From: an uncultured Saprospiraceae bacterium
GTDB taxonomy: Bacteria > Bacteroidota > Bacteroidia > Chitinophagales > Saprospiraceae
Direction: 5' to 3'
DNA length: 64,000 nucleotides
Assembly (NCBI GenBank): GCA_937950315.1
Contig: CALFDU010000001.1
Location: 62,001-126,000 of the forward strand
The notes under the pieces were generated by a model. That model did not search any database. It was not told the DNA's origin and worked only from the letters and a program-made list of their open reading frames with translations. Positions 56,515 to 64,000 of the stretch are shown here, in pieces (the first letter of the stretch is position 1; each line of letters begins with the position of its first letter). The translations under genes and the position numbers were made by a program.

Positions 56515-57258
56515 ATGAGAAAGAATATTGCAGCAGGAAACTGGAAGATGAATACTGATTTGAGTTTCGGACAAGATTTTGTCAAGAAAATCAATGATTT
56601 TGAGCTTCCTTCAGATGTCACAGTAATTATTGGAGTTCCTTTCCTTTCAATTGCTGGATTGGTTCCTGTCTCTGGAAAAATATCAATTGCTGCGCAAAAT
56701 TGCCATCAAGAGGAGTCAGGAGCATATACTGGTGAAATATCCGCTAGCATGTTAAAAAGCGTCGACTGTAAATATGTCATTTTGGGACACTCTGAAAGAA
56801 GGCAATATTTTAGCGAAACAGATGAACTGATCCTTGCCAAAATGCACAAGGTGATGGAGCATGGAATGAAAGTAATTTACTGTTGTGGAGAACCTCTTCA
56901 TGTAAGAGAGAAGGAAGAGCAGGCTGTATTTGTTGAAAACCAATTGAAAGACAGTATTTGCAAACTGACCAAAGAGCAGATGGAAAATGTAATCATTGCT
57001 TACGAACCAATCTGGGCCATCGGAACTGGTAAAACAGCAAGTCCTGATCAAGCACAATCCATGCACAAACACATAAGAGGAATTCTACTAAATACTTTCG
57101 GAGAAAACACAGCAGCTGAAACATCAATTCTATATGGCGGATCTGTAAAACCAGCCAACGCCAAAGAGATATTTTCTAAAGCAGATGTTGATGGAGGCTT
57201 AGTGGGTGGTGCTTCTTTGAAACCAGATTCGTTTCTTGATATTATACAGTCATTTTAG
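56515..57258 (+). CDS. tpiA: Triosephosphate isomerase
   Basis: 247 residues from the ATG at 56515; an in-frame ATG at 56374 would overlap ppk1 and add 47 non-conserved residues. The catalytic residues are Lys11 in GNWKMN, His92 in ILGHSERR and Glu164 in AYEPIWAIGTG, and LYGGSVKP is the phosphate loop. It interconverts dihydroxyacetone phosphate and glyceraldehyde 3-phosphate in glycolysis and gluconeogenesis. The 3' end overlaps the convergent SRPBCC gene by 17 bases. Confidence 0.97.
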   Translation: MRKNIAAGNWKMNTDLSFGQDFVKKINDFELPSDVTVIIGVPFLSIAGLVPVSGKISIAAQNCHQEESGAYTGEISASMLKSVDCKYVILGHSERRQYFSETDELILAKMHKVMEHGMKVIYCCGEPLHVREKEEQAVFVENQLKDSICKLTKEQMENVIIAYEPIWAIGTGKTASPDQAQSMHKHIRGILLNTFGENTAAETSILYGGSVKPANAKEIFSKADVDGGLVGGASLKPDSFLDIIQSF

Positions 57259-57733
57259 CGTTTACACTTTTTTCTTTCTGGTTGAACATTTTTTCTATTT
57301 GCTCATAGCGAAAATCAAAAATCTGTTCAAGCTGTCTTCTTACAAACAACTTGTCAGCGATGCCTCCAAGAAGAAAAGGGGAGATACTGTAATGTACAAT
57401 GTCAGTCATCAAAGTACCTTCTGGAACTGTTTCAAAATAATGTTGATGGTGCCATAATTTATATGGTCCAATCAATTGGTTGTCCACAAATCGATAAGGA
57501 GCTTTTACATTTGTGATTTCTGTCATCCATTTCATAGGAATACCTAGCATAGGGCTCACCTTGTAGGTGATGATCTGGCCTTCGTATGCTTTTTCAGGAA
57601 TCTCACTGGTGATGACAAAGTTCATCGATTTTGGTGTGATCTTGGTTAGATTCTTGGGACTTGAGAAAAACTCCCAAGCCTCATCAATACTTACCTTTAT
57701 TAACTGCTTCCTCTTTAATGAATTATAGTGCAT
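57242..57733 (-). CDS. SRPBCC/START-like ligand-binding protein
   Basis: 163 residues. The N-terminal Y-N-S-L-K-R-K-Q-L-I-K-V-S-I-D-E-A-W-E-F-F-S-S-P-K-N-L-T-K-I-T-P pattern, FVITSEIPEKAYEGQIITYKV and the D-Q-L-I-G-P-Y-K-L-W-H-H-Q-H-Y-F region are typical of SRPBCC cyclase/dehydrase-like proteins that hold a hydrophobic ligand in a helix-grip fold. There is no leader; cytosolic. Ligand unknown. Overlaps tpiA tail to tail by 17 bases. Confidence 0.88.
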   Translation of the reverse strand: MHYNSLKRKQLIKVSIDEAWEFFSSPKNLTKITPKSMNFVITSEIPEKAYEGQIITYKVSPMLGIPMKWMTEITNVKAPYRFVDNQLIGPYKLWHHQHYFETVPEGTLMTDIVHYSISPFLLGGIADKLFVRRQLEQIFDFRYEQIEKMFNQKEKSVNAKMTV

Positions 57734-57765
57734 GAAGGTTTAACACCAATAAACCAAAGTTGTTC

Positions 57766-57805
57766 AAAAAAAATAGGGTCAAGTAATATTAATTACCGAC
57801 CCTAT
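57766..57805 (-). terminator. Terminator of the beta-barrel gene
   Basis: On the minus strand ATAGGGTC pairs with GACCCTAT, with additional GGTAAT/ATTACT pairing inside, followed by a run of eight T. It lies 25 bases after the stop of the gene at 57830. Confidence 0.85.
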
Positions 57806-57829
57806 CTATAAATCCGTGTTTGTTTGTCT

Positions 57830-58546
57830 CTATAAGAAAATGAATTTACCTCTGGCTCCGCAACTCGCTTTTCCGTAGTATCCAATCCCCCAATTCATCT
57901 CAAAAACAATTCCCGCAAAGAAAGGCACTGTCTGGGTATATCCATTGTCATATAAACCGTCCTGGAGTACAGGTAATCCAATCGGTTCTCCATCCGCTTG
58001 TGTAAGCATGTCCGTAATTCCATATTCAAATCTTAATCCGAAGATTCCACTAAATCTACCATCTGTCCCAATAAGGTAAGTCCCAAATCCTAGAACACCA
58101 GAGTATACTTGATCTTCATAGAACGATGCAAAATCACTCGTTGTTCCATCAGCATTTCTGTTGTCTACATTTCTTATGAAACTTGCTTTTGGCCCAATCT
58201 CTAAATATCCTCTGTATCTGCTTAGTCTGTAAAGTAAATATAAATCTGTGCTTGACCACTCTGTTATTAAGTTTGGACCAACACCACCATCATTTTCAAA
58301 ACTTGATTCTGCTTGTCCAAAAAGAACATCAACGGTTATTCCATGATCTTCAAAATTGAATCCAACCTTTCCACCAAATGAAAATCCAGTTGAAATATCA
58401 TACGTCCACAATGGGTGATCACTTACTGCTTGATTAAGCAACGAGGTTGCTCCCGTCTGTGCTTTAATACCAGCATCAATGTAAAAACTTTGAGCTGATA
58501 ATGTTCCGGCAAATAAGACCGATATTAATATAGTAAAGTACTTCAT
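57830..58546 (-). CDS. Outer-membrane beta-barrel protein
   Basis: 238 residues with a signal peptide (cleavage near GTLSAQ, residue 19). The rest alternates strands typical of an OmpA/PorT-like eight-strand barrel: GGKVGFNFEDHGITVDVLFGQAE, YLEIGPKASFIRNV, GVLGFGTYLIG and VFEMNWGIGYYGKA. It lacks a T9SS tail and a canonical C-terminal barrel Phe. Function unknown. It ends in its own terminator and is probably monocistronic. Confidence 0.82.
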   Translation of the reverse strand: MKYFTILISVLFAGTLSAQSFYIDAGIKAQTGATSLLNQAVSDHPLWTYDISTGFSFGGKVGFNFEDHGITVDVLFGQAESSFENDGGVGPNLITEWSSTDLYLLYRLSRYRGYLEIGPKASFIRNVDNRNADGTTSDFASFYEDQVYSGVLGFGTYLIGTDGRFSGIFGLRFEYGITDMLTQADGEPIGLPVLQDGLYDNGYTQTVPFFAGIVFEMNWGIGYYGKASCGARGKFIFL

Positions 58547-58598
58547 AAGTATTATTTGATTACAAGATATTATAAAATTTTTAAATATTTAAAAAAGG

Positions 58599-59093
58599 CT
58601 ACTTTTTACTAGCCTTTGTGAATCCTTTGTATCCTTCTGTCATGTTGTATGAATTCATAAAACCCAGTTCTCTCATCTTAGAGACAGCTTTTCCGCTTCT
58701 TCCCCCTGACTTACAATAGACAATATAAGTACCTTTTTTATCCAGCTTGTCTATTTCAGATTCAAAAGATGGTTTGTTTACATCAATATGCATCGCATTT
58801 GGATAAATTCCTTTCGATACCTCTTTTTCGGTTCTTACGTCTAGGATCTTAAGATTGGGATTTGATTTAATCATAACAAGTGCTGTCTTGGCATTGATAT
58901 CCATATTTTGGTTGCCACCAACAGTTACTTTTTGTCTGATCACATTTCCGTCTCTTACGGCTGGTCCAGTTTTTACATTCTTGTTAGATGACGTCTGTTC
59001 AGTCTTTGCTTTTGAATCAGTTTTTGCCGCTGTATCTTGTTTGCAAGAAGACAGTAACCCGATTGCAAAGATCACCAATAATAGTTTTTTCAT
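58599..59093 (-). CDS. Rhodanese-like lipoprotein
   Basis: 164 residues from the ATG at 59093; the longer frame from 59144 runs into dapB. A lipoprotein leader (IGLLSSCKQD, Cys near 17) is followed by a low-complexity linker rich in Ser, Thr and Lys, then one rhodanese domain (about 70-160). Its active loop is VYCKSGGRSGKA, with the catalytic Cys. It would transfer sulfane sulfur in the periplasm. The gene is separated from dapB by 40 bases on the same strand, so they may be co-transcribed. Confidence 0.88.
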   Translation of the reverse strand: MKKLLLVIFAIGLLSSCKQDTAAKTDSKAKTEQTSSNKNVKTGPAVRDGNVIRQKVTVGGNQNMDINAKTALVMIKSNPNLKILDVRTEKEVSKGIYPNAMHIDVNKPSFESEIDKLDKKGTYIVYCKSGGRSGKAVSKMRELGFMNSYNMTEGYKGFTKASKK

Positions 59094-59133
59094 GTTATAT
59101 ATTTTATATCCTTTAATTGCTCGTTTTGTTGCA

Positions 59134-59853
59134 CTACAAACCAATCACATCGTTCATGGAATAAATGCCATTCTTTCCGTTAATCCATTTGGCTGCTGTC
59201 ACGGCGCCTTGCGCAAAAACAACACGATCAGTTGCAGAGTGAAACATGCTGAGTGTTTCATATTCAGACTCATAGGTGACAGTATGGTCTCCATTTACTT
59301 CTCCTTCTCTGATTGCATTGATCGGAAGCTCAACAGGTCTGGGGCCATCTTCACTTAATTTCCAACCATCATATCCTTTATGGTTCCGGATGATTCCATT
59401 TGCGATGGTCAACGAAGTGCCACTGGGTTTATCTATTTTATGCATGTGATGTACCTCATCTATTTTTACTTTAAAGTCTTGACGCTCCATCAATTTGGCA
59501 AGTCGCTTGTTCATTTCAAAAAAGATATTCATCCCTAGGCTGAAATTACTTGCATATAGAAAGCCAGTGTCATTTTTTGTAAAAAGTGCTTTGGCCTCTG
59601 TTAATAAGGAGGTCCAACCAGTTGATCCACATACAGTAGGGATTTTGAACTCAGCCAATTTACTTAGATTACCAAACGCAAAATTTGGACCCGAAATCTC
59701 AATAGCAACATCAATATCTTTGAAATTTTCAGCAGTCATATCCGCTACATTATTAGAGTTGATGGTCAAGCCCAAATGTAATTGATTGTCTTGCTCTATC
59801 AAGCCTGCAATCTTTTTACCCAGTTTGCCAAATCCAATTATGGCTATATTCAT
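59134..59853 (-). CDS. dapB: 4-hydroxy-tetrahydrodipicolinate reductase
   Basis: 239 residues. The NAD(P) loop is IIGFGKLGKKIA at the N-terminus, and CGSTGW and the EVHHMHKIDKPSGTS catalytic block (His pair and Lys) are present. DapB reduces the dihydrodipicolinate precursor on the way to diaminopimelate and lysine; lysA of the same pathway is at 9235. The proteins are slightly shorter than E. coli DapB (273), as usual for this phylum. A short AT-rich divergent region separates it from accD. Confidence 0.95.
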   Translation of the reverse strand: MNIAIIGFGKLGKKIAGLIEQDNQLHLGLTINSNNVADMTAENFKDIDVAIEISGPNFAFGNLSKLAEFKIPTVCGSTGWTSLLTEAKALFTKNDTGFLYASNFSLGMNIFFEMNKRLAKLMERQDFKVKIDEVHHMHKIDKPSGTSLTIANGIIRNHKGYDGWKLSEDGPRPVELPINAIREGEVNGDHTVTYESEYETLSMFHSATDRVVFAQGAVTAAKWINGKNGIYSMNDVIGL

Positions 59854-60042
59854 GTTATATCTTCCTTTTTATACATAAAATATCAGCGAAAGTAATAATA
59901 TAATTTTGATATATATATCTAGTTAGTACATTGATTATAAGCTATATGTGTATGGTGATAATCTTGTATATATAAATATGTTTAATAGGATTGAGTAATT
60001 TGTTAAGATTCGACTAATTTTATTATTCAAATTATAATTCCT

Positions 60043-60945
60043 ATGTCTGAAAAAGACGGTGAAAAGAACGAAAGCAAAGGTTGGTTTAGGCGTTTTAAAG
60101 ATGGTATCCAAACGGCTACCAAATTTAAAAAAGATACCCCAGACGGGCTTTGGCATAAGTGCAAAGGCTGTGGTGAGACAGTAACAATAAAAGAACTTAG
60201 AGAGAATTTTTATTTATGTCCTAAATGTGATCACCATACGCGTATCGGCAGTTATGATTACTTCGACATTTTGTTTGATGGAAAGTTTACGACTTACTTT
60301 GATGAAATCGTATCCAAAGATTTCCTAGAATTTAAAGATCTCAAACCATACGCAGCCAGGTTAGAAAAAGCTCGCGCCAATACCAATTTGACGGATGCAA
60401 TTACAGTGGCTCATGGCAAAATAAATAAAAAAGAAATTATCATCGCAGCGATGGACTTTAGTTTTATCGGAGGATCAATGGGGTCTGTTGTGGGTGAAAA
60501 AATTTCAAAAGGAATAGACCTTGCCATTGAAATGAGAGTACCCTTTATGATTATTTCAAAATCGGGTGGTGCGAGGATGATGGAATCTGCTTTTTCGCTT
60601 ATGCAAATGGCAAAGACCTCTGCCAAACTGGCTTTGTTGTCCAGGCATAAAATCCCATTTTTTAGTTTCTTGACGGATCCAACAACAGGAGGAGTTACCG
60701 CTTCTTTTGCTATGTTGGGAGACATAAATTTTTCGGAACCAGGTGCCTTGATTGGTTTTGCAGGACCAAGGGTTATCAAAGAAACAATCAAAAGAGATTT
60801 GCCAGAAGGCTTTCAAAGTTCCGAGTTCTTACTAGAGCATGGATTCCTAGACTTTATCGTAAATAGAAAAGAATTGAAAGAAAAGATATCAGACTTGCTA
60901 TTTATTTTTTCTGTTCCTGATTCGATTGATGAGGAGATGGCATAA
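60043..60945 (+). CDS. accD: Acetyl-CoA carboxylase carboxyltransferase subunit beta
   Basis: 300 residues. The N-terminal zinc ribbon uses Cys40, Cys43, Cys59 and Cys62 (CKGC and CPKC). The crotonase-fold domain shows ISKSGGARMMESAFSLMQM, FLTDPTTGGVTASFAMLGD and GFAGPRVI blocks. With AccA it transfers the carboxyl group to acetyl-CoA for fatty-acid synthesis. The 3' end overlaps bshC on the other strand by 44 bases. Confidence 0.96.
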   Translation: MSEKDGEKNESKGWFRRFKDGIQTATKFKKDTPDGLWHKCKGCGETVTIKELRENFYLCPKCDHHTRIGSYDYFDILFDGKFTTYFDEIVSKDFLEFKDLKPYAARLEKARANTNLTDAITVAHGKINKKEIIIAAMDFSFIGGSMGSVVGEKISKGIDLAIEMRVPFMIISKSGGARMMESAFSLMQMAKTSAKLALLSRHKIPFFSFLTDPTTGGVTASFAMLGDINFSEPGALIGFAGPRVIKETIKRDLPEGFQSSEFLLEHGFLDFIVNRKELKEKISDLLFIFSVPDSIDEEMA

Positions 60946-62536
60946 AGAAAGCAGTAAATTGCTTTTCTAGAGGGTCCAATGTTTCAATCATTTGGTCTAG
61001 TATACCGAATCCATACTCATTTACAATCTGAAAGAAGTTTTGTTTTCTTTCCTGTAAACCATTATTCGGAAATAAATTTTGTTGGATTTTCGACATCCTA
61101 TTTAGTTCTACTTCTTCCTTCCTTTTAATGGCCTTGCTTATCTTCTTTTCTATGGTGTCAATGCCTTTTTCCATTTTACTAACCTCAGCCAATGCTAATT
61201 TTTCCAGTGTCGGATCTGCAGTCTTAGCTTTATCGACTGCCACAGACATAAGCTCTCTTAGTCCTTTTTTTTGTTCTTCCAGAGAATACGCAGATTCATT
61301 GTTTGATTTCATATAAAGTTTAATGAGATCATCCGGTTGCTGAAAATAATTTTCAAAGGCCATTTTACTTTTTGATAATTGCTTGCTAGCGGCAGAATTG
61401 ACAAACATGGCAGAACTTCTCCTGATCAACATCGGCAAAGGAATTTCAAAATGTTCAAATTGACTTTTCCTTTCAAGCCAATAAGCAATCTCTCCACCTC
61501 CGCCAATATAGGCTAGGTTTGGTAGTATGCTTTCTTGATATAAAGGCCGCATAACGACATTAGGAGAAAATGCCTGTGGATTACTATTGATTTCTTTTTC
61601 TAATTCAGACTTGGTCCAACTCTTTGATCCGTTAACAGTAGCATATTCATTTTCTTCAAAAGTTATTCTTGTTCTCTGATCTTCAGTCCTATAGAAAAAA
61701 TTGATGTTGCGGGCATGTGCTTGTGGCTTCCACCCCAAGGATTGTAATTCCTTTTGCGTCTGCTCAATCAACGCTACACTTGGTTGTTCAAAAATCTCTT
61801 TTTTAATAATAGGACCAAATTGATCTTTTAGTCTTTGGTCGTCCATAGACAAAATGACAAGCCCATGTTGTCCAAAAATTTTGTGTGTAAGTGCTCGAGC
61901 AAACTCACCGTAATTTTTGCTTCTACTGATGAGAGGTTCTATCTCTTTACGTAACCATTCGGCACCAAAAGAATTGTTGCCCAATTTTGCAGAAACCTCA
62001 TCGATCACTTGAGACAATCCTTCTGTGGTTAATTGCCCAACAGAACCTCCTTTCCATGAGTCATTGTTCCAACTTATTTCGGTGTCAAATAATTGTATGT
62101 GATTAATTTCTTCAAAATCATGATCTTCTCCTCCAGTAATAAAAATGGGAATAAAGTCATATTCAGGATACTTCGTTTTTAGGTTTTTACTAAGATTGAT
62201 CACAGAAGCGATCTTGAAGATGTAGTAGAGGGGTCCAGTTAAAAGAGATGGCTGGTGTGCCGTTGTAACCGTAAATGTAGTGTCCTTATTGAGCAATTCG
62301 ATTTTCTCAATCTGCGTATCAACATTTGCGAAAGCGGCGTATTGCTCCTTCAATACTTCAACCAACAATGGTCGATTAATCTTGTGCTCCTTTTTAGTTT
62401 TTATTATCTCACCAAAGGAAGAAATGTCTGCATCCCAAGCAAAGAAATTTTTTAGTTTCTGGGGCTCCTTAATGTAAAGCTCGTCCTTGAATGAAAGTTG
62501 AGTGAGAAGATCGTAAGAATATTTTTTAATTTCCAT
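60902..62536 (-). CDS. bshC: Bacillithiol biosynthesis cysteine-adding enzyme BshC
   Basis: 544 residues. The VTTAHQPSLLTGPLYYIFK segment, FITGGEDHDFEEINHI, the H-A-R-N-I-N-F-F-Y block and VVMRPLYQESILPNLAYIGGGGE are characteristic of BshC, a Rossmann-fold protein with a C-terminal coiled coil (about 390-500) that joins cysteine to glucosaminyl-malate. This indicates that the organism makes bacillithiol. A BstA-like DinB protein lies at 7623. A TAAATTTG promoter element sits 27 bases upstream. The tail overlaps accD by 44 bases. Confidence 0.94.
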   Translation of the reverse strand: MEIKKYSYDLLTQLSFKDELYIKEPQKLKNFFAWDADISSFGEIIKTKKEHKINRPLLVEVLKEQYAAFANVDTQIEKIELLNKDTTFTVTTAHQPSLLTGPLYYIFKIASVINLSKNLKTKYPEYDFIPIFITGGEDHDFEEINHIQLFDTEISWNNDSWKGGSVGQLTTEGLSQVIDEVSAKLGNNSFGAEWLRKEIEPLISRSKNYGEFARALTHKIFGQHGLVILSMDDQRLKDQFGPIIKKEIFEQPSVALIEQTQKELQSLGWKPQAHARNINFFYRTEDQRTRITFEENEYATVNGSKSWTKSELEKEINSNPQAFSPNVVMRPLYQESILPNLAYIGGGGEIAYWLERKSQFEHFEIPLPMLIRRSSAMFVNSAASKQLSKSKMAFENYFQQPDDLIKLYMKSNNESAYSLEEQKKGLRELMSVAVDKAKTADPTLEKLALAEVSKMEKGIDTIEKKISKAIKRKEEVELNRMSKIQQNLFPNNGLQERKQNFFQIVNEYGFGILDQMIETLDPLEKQFTAFFMPSPHQSNQEQKK

Positions 62537-62562
62537 TTGACGGAATACTGATATTATTTACG

Positions 62563-62596
62563 CAAATTTAATTTTTATTTCATGAGAATTATCAAA
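62563..62596 (-). promoter_or_regulatory. Probable bshC promoter
   Basis: On the minus strand TAAATTTG (62563-62570) fits the -7 consensus and TTTG (62593-62596) the -33 element, 22 bases apart, slightly long. It overlaps the start codon of the divergent ABC permease gene. Confidence 0.45.
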
Positions 62597-63657
62597 TGTT
62601 ACAATTCATAAGGCAAAGATTTGTTTCAGGATTGATGTCCTTAGTTTTTATTGTGGTATTAATCACAGGAATTATTTATGTAGCTCCTGTAGACCCAGCG
62701 ACCTTAAGTTTTGGCCAACAGATGAGTGAAAAAGCACTCGCACTTAAACAAAAAGAGCTAGGATTGGATAAATCTATCGGGAATCAGATACTTTTGTATC
62801 TCAATGATCTGTCTCCATTGTCAATGTATAAGGTCGATTCTCCCAAGCTTAAAGAAATAAAGTACACCTCGCTCATTTCGGGTAAAACCAATAAACTAGT
62901 AGCCAAGCGGCCATACTTTAGGGAATCTTACCAAACAGGTGATAGAATCTGGTTGATGATTAAAACAGCCATGCCCAATACCATGCTCTTGGCTTTGTGC
63001 GCCATCATATTAGCAACAATTTTAGGATTGATCTTAGGAATGGTTGCGGCATTGAACAAGAATACTTGGTTGGATGGATTTATTGTGGCAGTCTCCACTC
63101 TGGGATATTCAGTGCCGAGTTACGTAAGTGCCATCATCCTCAGTTTGATTTTTGGATTCTATCTTAAGGAATGGACGCATCTAAACATGCAAGGGTCTTT
63201 AATAACACTCAATGATATCGGAGATACTGTAACCCAATGGAAAAACCTGATTTTGCCCTCTATCGCGCTTGGTGTGCGGCCCGTAGCTGTGATTACACAG
63301 ATTGCTCGCAATGCGATGCTTGATGTCCTGAGTAAGCCTTATGTGCTTACTGCAAGAGCAAAAGGGATGGGCTTAGCTTCAATGATCAAAAAACATGTAT
63401 TTAAAAATATGATGAATCCCGTGGTAACGACCATCAGCGGTTGGTTTGCTTCTTTATTGGCGGGCGCATTTTTTGTAGAGAGTATCTTTAATTATAATGG
63501 AATGGGCTTATTGACTGTAAATGCCCTAATCAATTACGATACGCCCTTATTGCTGGGTTGTATAGTCGTAATTGCAGCGATTTTCATAATTCTGAATCTC
63601 TTGGTAGACTTTATTTATCTCTATTTAGATCCAAAGGTCAGATTGAATGAGGCATAA
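62596..63657 (+). CDS. Oligopeptide/dipeptide-type ABC transporter permease (DppB/OppB-like)
   Basis: 353 residues with an N-terminal helix (SGLMSLVFIVVLITGIIYVAPVDPAT), a periplasmic insert (about 35-115) and five further helices of the binding-protein-dependent permease fold. The EAA loop that contacts the ATPase reads A-R-N-A-M-L-D-V-L...Y-V-L-T-A-R-A-K-G-M-G, and the end NLLVDFIYLYLDPKVRL is typical of DppB/OppB. No partner permease, ATPase or binding protein is next to it; a terminator follows, so it is a lone permease gene here. Substrate is probably a peptide or nickel-like ligand; uncertain. Confidence 0.92.
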   Translation: MLQFIRQRFVSGLMSLVFIVVLITGIIYVAPVDPATLSFGQQMSEKALALKQKELGLDKSIGNQILLYLNDLSPLSMYKVDSPKLKEIKYTSLISGKTNKLVAKRPYFRESYQTGDRIWLMIKTAMPNTMLLALCAIILATILGLILGMVAALNKNTWLDGFIVAVSTLGYSVPSYVSAIILSLIFGFYLKEWTHLNMQGSLITLNDIGDTVTQWKNLILPSIALGVRPVAVITQIARNAMLDVLSKPYVLTARAKGMGLASMIKKHVFKNMMNPVVTTISGWFASLLAGAFFVESIFNYNGMGLLTVNALINYDTPLLLGCIVVIAAIFIILNLLVDFIYLYLDPKVRLNEA

Positions 63658-63658
63658 A

Positions 63659-63688
63659 AAAAGAGCAGAATCGTTATTCTGCTCTTTT
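63659..63688. terminator. Bidirectional terminator between permease and end gene
   Basis: A perfect 13-bp stem AAAAGAGCAGAAT/ATTCTGCTCTTTT with a CGTT loop, with A and T runs on both sides, placed between two convergent genes. Confidence 0.9.
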
Positions 63689-63723
63689 GACTTGTAATTT
63701 AGGCAATTAAAAAACGTCGGAAA

Positions 63724-64000
63724 TTAGAACGATGTTCCAATTGTAAGTTTAATCTCGCTAGGTCTGTTTTTAAAGCTACTCTCATTATTCCCTCCAAAAC
63801 GCATATTGTCTCCAAGAGCTTCAAAAGCATGGATGTATCGTACATCCAATGAAAAGATACCTAGATCGACCCCAAACGCTGCTTGACTGCTAAGATTTAT
63901 TTTAGAATCTTTAGTTTCATAGCCTTGAAGTTCATCAAATTCAGTAATTGTAGCCAAATTGTACCGGATCATTGGACCAAATCCCAATCTAAATCTGTTA
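63724..64000 (-). CDS. Outer-membrane beta-barrel protein, truncated at window end
   Basis: The last 92 codons of a minus-strand gene whose start lies beyond 64000; the frame stays open to the edge, and the TTG at 63987 is not convincing as a start. The visible sequence is barrel-like: RLGFGPMIRYN, AAFGVDLGIFSLDVRYIHAF and a terminal KLTIGTSF ending in an aromatic residue, as expected for the last strand of an outer-membrane barrel. It is similar in style to PorT-like OMPs, but too little is visible for a family. Confidence 0.72.
   Translation of the reverse strand, partial: NRFRLGFGPMIRYNLATITEFDELQGYETKDSKINLSSQAAFGVDLGIFSLDVRYIHAFEALGDNMRFGGNNESSFKNRPSEIKLTIGTSF

Overview
The window is about 64 kb of AT-rich chromosome from a member of the Bacteroidota, most probably a marine or saprophytic lineage near the Saprospiria (lineage is inference). 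The sequence shows a PorT-type protein of the type IX secretion system (T9SS), several secreted proteins with T9SS C-terminal sorting domains (type A tails, one gliding-motility type B tail), MopE-like calcium-type repeats, a SprB-like repeat, promoters of the TAnnTTTG class, bacillithiol synthesis (bshC) rather than glutathione, menaquinone methyltransferase, and DUF983, DUF2520, DUF2911 and DUF5683 families that are typical of the phylum. No CRISPR array, intact tRNA, rRNA, insertion sequence, prophage or integrase was seen.

Layout. 1-8.2 kb: end of an ACP phosphodiesterase-like gene, porT overlapping ubiE on the minus strand, gyrA, a TPR protein, an exported M24 peptidase and a DinB/YfiT protein. 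8.4-13.3 kb: an RRM protein; a 2-aminomuconate deaminase-like Rid gene overlapping lysA and followed by DUF983; then a sulfur cassette (persulfide dioxygenase-double rhodanese fusion plus a split YeeE/YedE transporter). 13.3-31 kb: a run rich in exported proteins: GH74-like xyloglucanase, M28 lipoprotein, T9SS alpha/beta hydrolase, a 1236-residue exported dikinase-like protein, a T9SS type B protein, gamma-glutamyltransferase-like protein, and an extracellular nuclease-like protein with seven MopE-type repeats. 31-40 kb: purB, a LpxL-type acyltransferase, DUF2520, cytochrome c maturation genes ccmF and ccmE, and a DUF255 thioredoxin-domain lipoprotein. 40-49 kb: a lipoprotein, ferritin, a 0.76 kb structured non-coding stretch with a candidate small RNA, an ArsS/AhpD-like pair, a YkuK-type RNase H-like gene, and a paired M16 peptidase operon. 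49-64 kb: mostly housekeeping (galM, mutS2, ppk1, tpiA, dapB, accD, bshC) mixed with outer-membrane proteins, a rhodanese lipoprotein and an oligopeptide-type ABC permease; the last gene runs off the end.

The most unusual item is the protein at 19687-23397. It has a signal peptide and T9SS tail, yet carries a putative phosphohistidine swivel segment followed by a PPDK-type ATP-grasp domain. That is the domain order of plant glucan, water dikinases and not of PEP synthase, and there is no PEP-binding barrel. It lies in the same 13-31 kb region as a GH74-like secreted glucanase. Secondary items are a possible small RNA with its own promoter and terminator, a 79-bp near-palindrome, an ArsS/AhpD pair without a nearby arsM, and bshC together with a BstA/YfiT-like gene. 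All functional statements are inferred from reading motifs; no database search was run.
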